From: Enterococcaceae bacterium OF42-14pH9A
Lineage (GTDB): Bacteria > Bacillota > Bacilli > Lactobacillales > Enterococcaceae
Direction: 5' to 3'
Length of the DNA stretch: 64,000 nucleotides
Assembly: GCA_027692465.1 (NCBI GenBank)
Contig: JAQEYU010000004.1
Location: 205,865 to 269,864 of the forward strand
The notes beneath the pieces are model-generated. The model saw nothing but the letters and a program-made list of their open reading frames with translations, searched no databases and was not told the DNA's origin. Position numbers and translations under genes: made by a program. This document shows, piece after piece, positions 62,261 to 64,000 of the stretch; position 1 is the first letter of the stretch, and each line of letters begins with the position of its first letter.

Positions 62261-64000
62261 TGTCCGGGCACTTTGGCGTGATTACCTTCTCAAAGGAAGA
62301 GCATCATACAGACGATTTCTTTCATTTAGCTGAGTTTCATAAAATATATGGCAATGGTAGTGATGAAATTAAAGGTTGGCACGACACCACTGCTTCCCAT
62401 AGAGTCAGTCTCGGAAGTCGAGTCAATGATTTTTCGAATTCCTCAAGTAATAGAGGAGTGTTTGAATCAGAGGATTGGTTGATCAGTACAGACGCTTTGA
62501 TTTTTAACCGTAATGAACTTTTATCAAAGTTCGCACCTGACCCATCATTGATCTCAAGTTACAATGACAGCGAGCTTCTATATCACTGTTTCCTCACTTA
62601 TGGATCTGATTTTGTAAATATTGTCGATGGCGATTATTCTCTTGCAACTTATGAAAAAGCAACTGGAATTCTGACTCTCTGGCGTGATCAATTTGGCGTC
62701 AGACCTTTGTTCTATTGCTTTAGTGGAAGTAGCTTATTTTGGGGAACTGATTTGAGAAGCTTCTATGACTTATTAAAAAAATACAAAAGTACCCAACTCA
62801 ACCTCAACTACTTTGGTGAAAAATTGCGGAAAGGCTGTTATTTTGAGCGAGAACAGACAGTATTTTCGAATGTTAAAATCGTACCTGCAAGTCATCGCAT
62901 TAGCCTGTCATGGAATCAAGTAAAAAAATCTTGGGATGTCACTTCCTGTCAGTACTGGACGCCAAAACTGAGACCGATATGGATAACAGCCGATGAGGCA
63001 AAGAGAAGAGTCCGACAGTTAGTTGAGCAGGCCATTGAAAAACGTGTTAAAGCTACATCTTGCAATATCGGTTGTGATGTGAGTGGAGGGCTGGATTCGA
63101 CGGTACTCGCCTGTTATTTGAAGAAGATGCGTCCAGAATCTTCCTATTATCAGACTTGGTCACCATCGACGGCTGAGTTCCCTTTGGAAGATAAATATTC
63201 TGATGAGCGTTTTTTAACTCGAAATTTGGAAGAAAAGTATGATATTACCTGTCAGTATCTCTCTTATAGACCGGAGAGCGTGACTAAAGTAATGGAGAGA
63301 GCTGAACAATTTGTCAAGGTTCCTTTACTGAGTGATGGTTTCGAATTGCTCTCGGGATTGCAGTATTTTATGGGAAATGATGTGAAATTGGCTTTAAGTG
63401 GGAACGGTGGGGATCAGGGTGTCAGTCACCATGGGAGTCCTGAGTCGATATTAGCCTCAGGAGATATCGCCCACTATCTCAGAGAAATATACTATACGGA
63501 TGGCAAAAATCCAGCAGCTTACATTAGTAGGTTGTGCTATCATACCCCGAGAAAACTTTTTCTCAGAAGGAGACCTAAGAAATTCAACGAATGTATCACG
63601 TCAGCTTTTTGTGGTCCGACAGTTTTACAGAAGGGCGAAAATCAGAAATCTAAGTACCTTGACATGAGAAATCCTGCTAATTTTATCAATGGTTCGTTGC
63701 AGGTGAGAATCGAAAACTTTTGCTATCTGGCGGCAGAGTATGGTCTGCAGTATACTTATCCGCTTTTGGACCGTGATCTGGTTGAGTTCTGTTTATCACT
63801 TCCCCAACATATGTTTTTCAAAAATGGAAAGACCAGATGGGTATATCGGCAAGCATTTTCAGATCTCTTTTCAGAGGAATTGATTTCAAATCGAAAAAAA
63901 ACTGACCAAGGCCGGTTTGATTATAAAGATCAACAGCTTAAAGTTTTTCATGAGGAAAGTAAAGAACGGCTGATGAATAAGCTAGATGAGCAAGCTTGGG
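62260..64000 (+). CDS. Asparagine-synthetase-like lasso cyclase (lasso C), runs off the right edge
   Basis: At least 580 residues are visible. The N-terminal domain (MSGHFGVITFSKEEH, RDQFGVRPLFY) resembles the glutaminase part of asparagine synthetase but has Ser2 instead of the catalytic Cys2, as expected when ammonia is not used. The synthetase domain has the ATP pyrophosphatase loop VSGGLDSTVLACYL (near 272), and SGNGGDQGVSHHG around 385. Lasso cyclases adenylate the ring Glu/Asp side chain and join it to the amino group of residue 1. The start shares a base with the previous stop. The end and any downstream genes lie outside the window. Confidence 0.9.
   Translation, partial: MSGHFGVITFSKEEHHTDDFFHLAEFHKIYGNGSDEIKGWHDTTASHRVSLGSRVNDFSNSSSNRGVFESEDWLISTDALIFNRNELLSKFAPDPSLISSYNDSELLYHCFLTYGSDFVNIVDGDYSLATYEKATGILTLWRDQFGVRPLFYCFSGSSLFWGTDLRSFYDLLKKYKSTQLNLNYFGEKLRKGCYFEREQTVFSNVKIVPASHRISLSWNQVKKSWDVTSCQYWTPKLRPIWITADEAKRRVRQLVEQAIEKRVKATSCNIGCDVSGGLDSTVLACYLKKMRPESSYYQTWSPSTAEFPLEDKYSDERFLTRNLEEKYDITCQYLSYRPESVTKVMERAEQFVKVPLLSDGFELLSGLQYFMGNDVKLALSGNGGDQGVSHHGSPESILASGDIAHYLREIYYTDGKNPAAYISRLCYHTPRKLFLRRRPKKFNECITSAFCGPTVLQKGENQKSKYLDMRNPANFINGSLQVRIENFCYLAAEYGLQYTYPLLDRDLVEFCLSLPQHMFFKNGKTRWVYRQAFSDLFSEELISNRKKTDQGRFDYKDQQLKVFHEESKERLMNKLDEQAW

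Overview
The window looks like a chromosomal segment of a Gram-positive Bacillota (Firmicutes), most likely Lactobacillales. The genus cannot be named from the sequence alone. The lineage call rests on the housekeeping genes (yicC, gmk, rpoZ, priA, def, fmt, rsmB, a PP2C phosphatase and a PASTA kinase). It is supported by a Lactobacillales-style holin-like type I toxin, a YdbC/PC4-like protein, and a CRISPR system resembling the S. thermophilus CRISPR1 (subtype II-A) form. The core genes are visibly GC-rich. The CRISPR block and everything after about 41 kb are clearly more AT-rich, which suggests acquired DNA.

Region by region. 0-3 kb: end of an unknown gene, a membrane acyltransferase and an alpha/beta hydrolase. 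3-3.9 kb: a gene-free stretch full of inverted repeats. 3.9-9.5 kb: a minus-strand purine catabolism operon (three-subunit xanthine dehydrogenase plus an NCS2 permease). 9.5-12 kb: hairpins, a RelBE-like toxin-antitoxin pair and a type I toxin with its antisense RNA. 12-15.1 kb: patatin-like phospholipase, YdbC-like protein and yicC. 15.2-25.3 kb: a segment bracketed by two inverted copies of a ~163-bp MITE-like element. It holds cas9, a tracrRNA, cas1, cas2, csn2, a 17-repeat array, an AbrB/Doc toxin-antitoxin pair, a small unknown gene, gmk and rpoZ. 25.4-30 kb: minus-strand PhnD-PhnC-PhnE-PhnE transporter plus a tyrosine phosphatase. 30.2-40.9 kb: LUD-domain protein, priA, a 780-bp element with terminal inverted repeats, then def-fmt-rsmB-stp-prkC. 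41.7-57.3 kb: a capsule/exopolysaccharide locus. 57.3-64 kb: a lasso peptide locus that runs off the right edge.

The capsule locus has a CapD-type dehydratase (split by a frameshift in an A7 tract), a PHP-type tyrosine phosphatase, a membrane-anchored protein of unknown role, two tandem fused BY-kinase/chain-length regulators, an initiating sugar transferase, six glycosyltransferases, an EpsG-like polymerase and an ATP-grasp protein. No Wzx flippase is seen.

The most interesting system is at the right end: ABC transporter, HPr-kinase-like peptide kinase, a 37-residue precursor, PqqD-like leader-binding protein, transglutaminase-like leader peptidase, nucleotidyltransferase and asparagine-synthetase-like cyclase. 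This is a paeninodin-type phospho-lasso peptide cluster. The precursor ends in the serine that such kinases modify. Its predicted core is GGPNKSSAETEGYTYDWS with a Gly1-Glu9 ring. Secondary highlights are two tandem BY-kinases with complementary defects, the A7 frameshift in capD, a Doc toxin lacking its catalytic histidine, CRISPR spacers that repeatedly cover ribosome-binding-site/start-codon junctions, and several undescribed palindromic elements.
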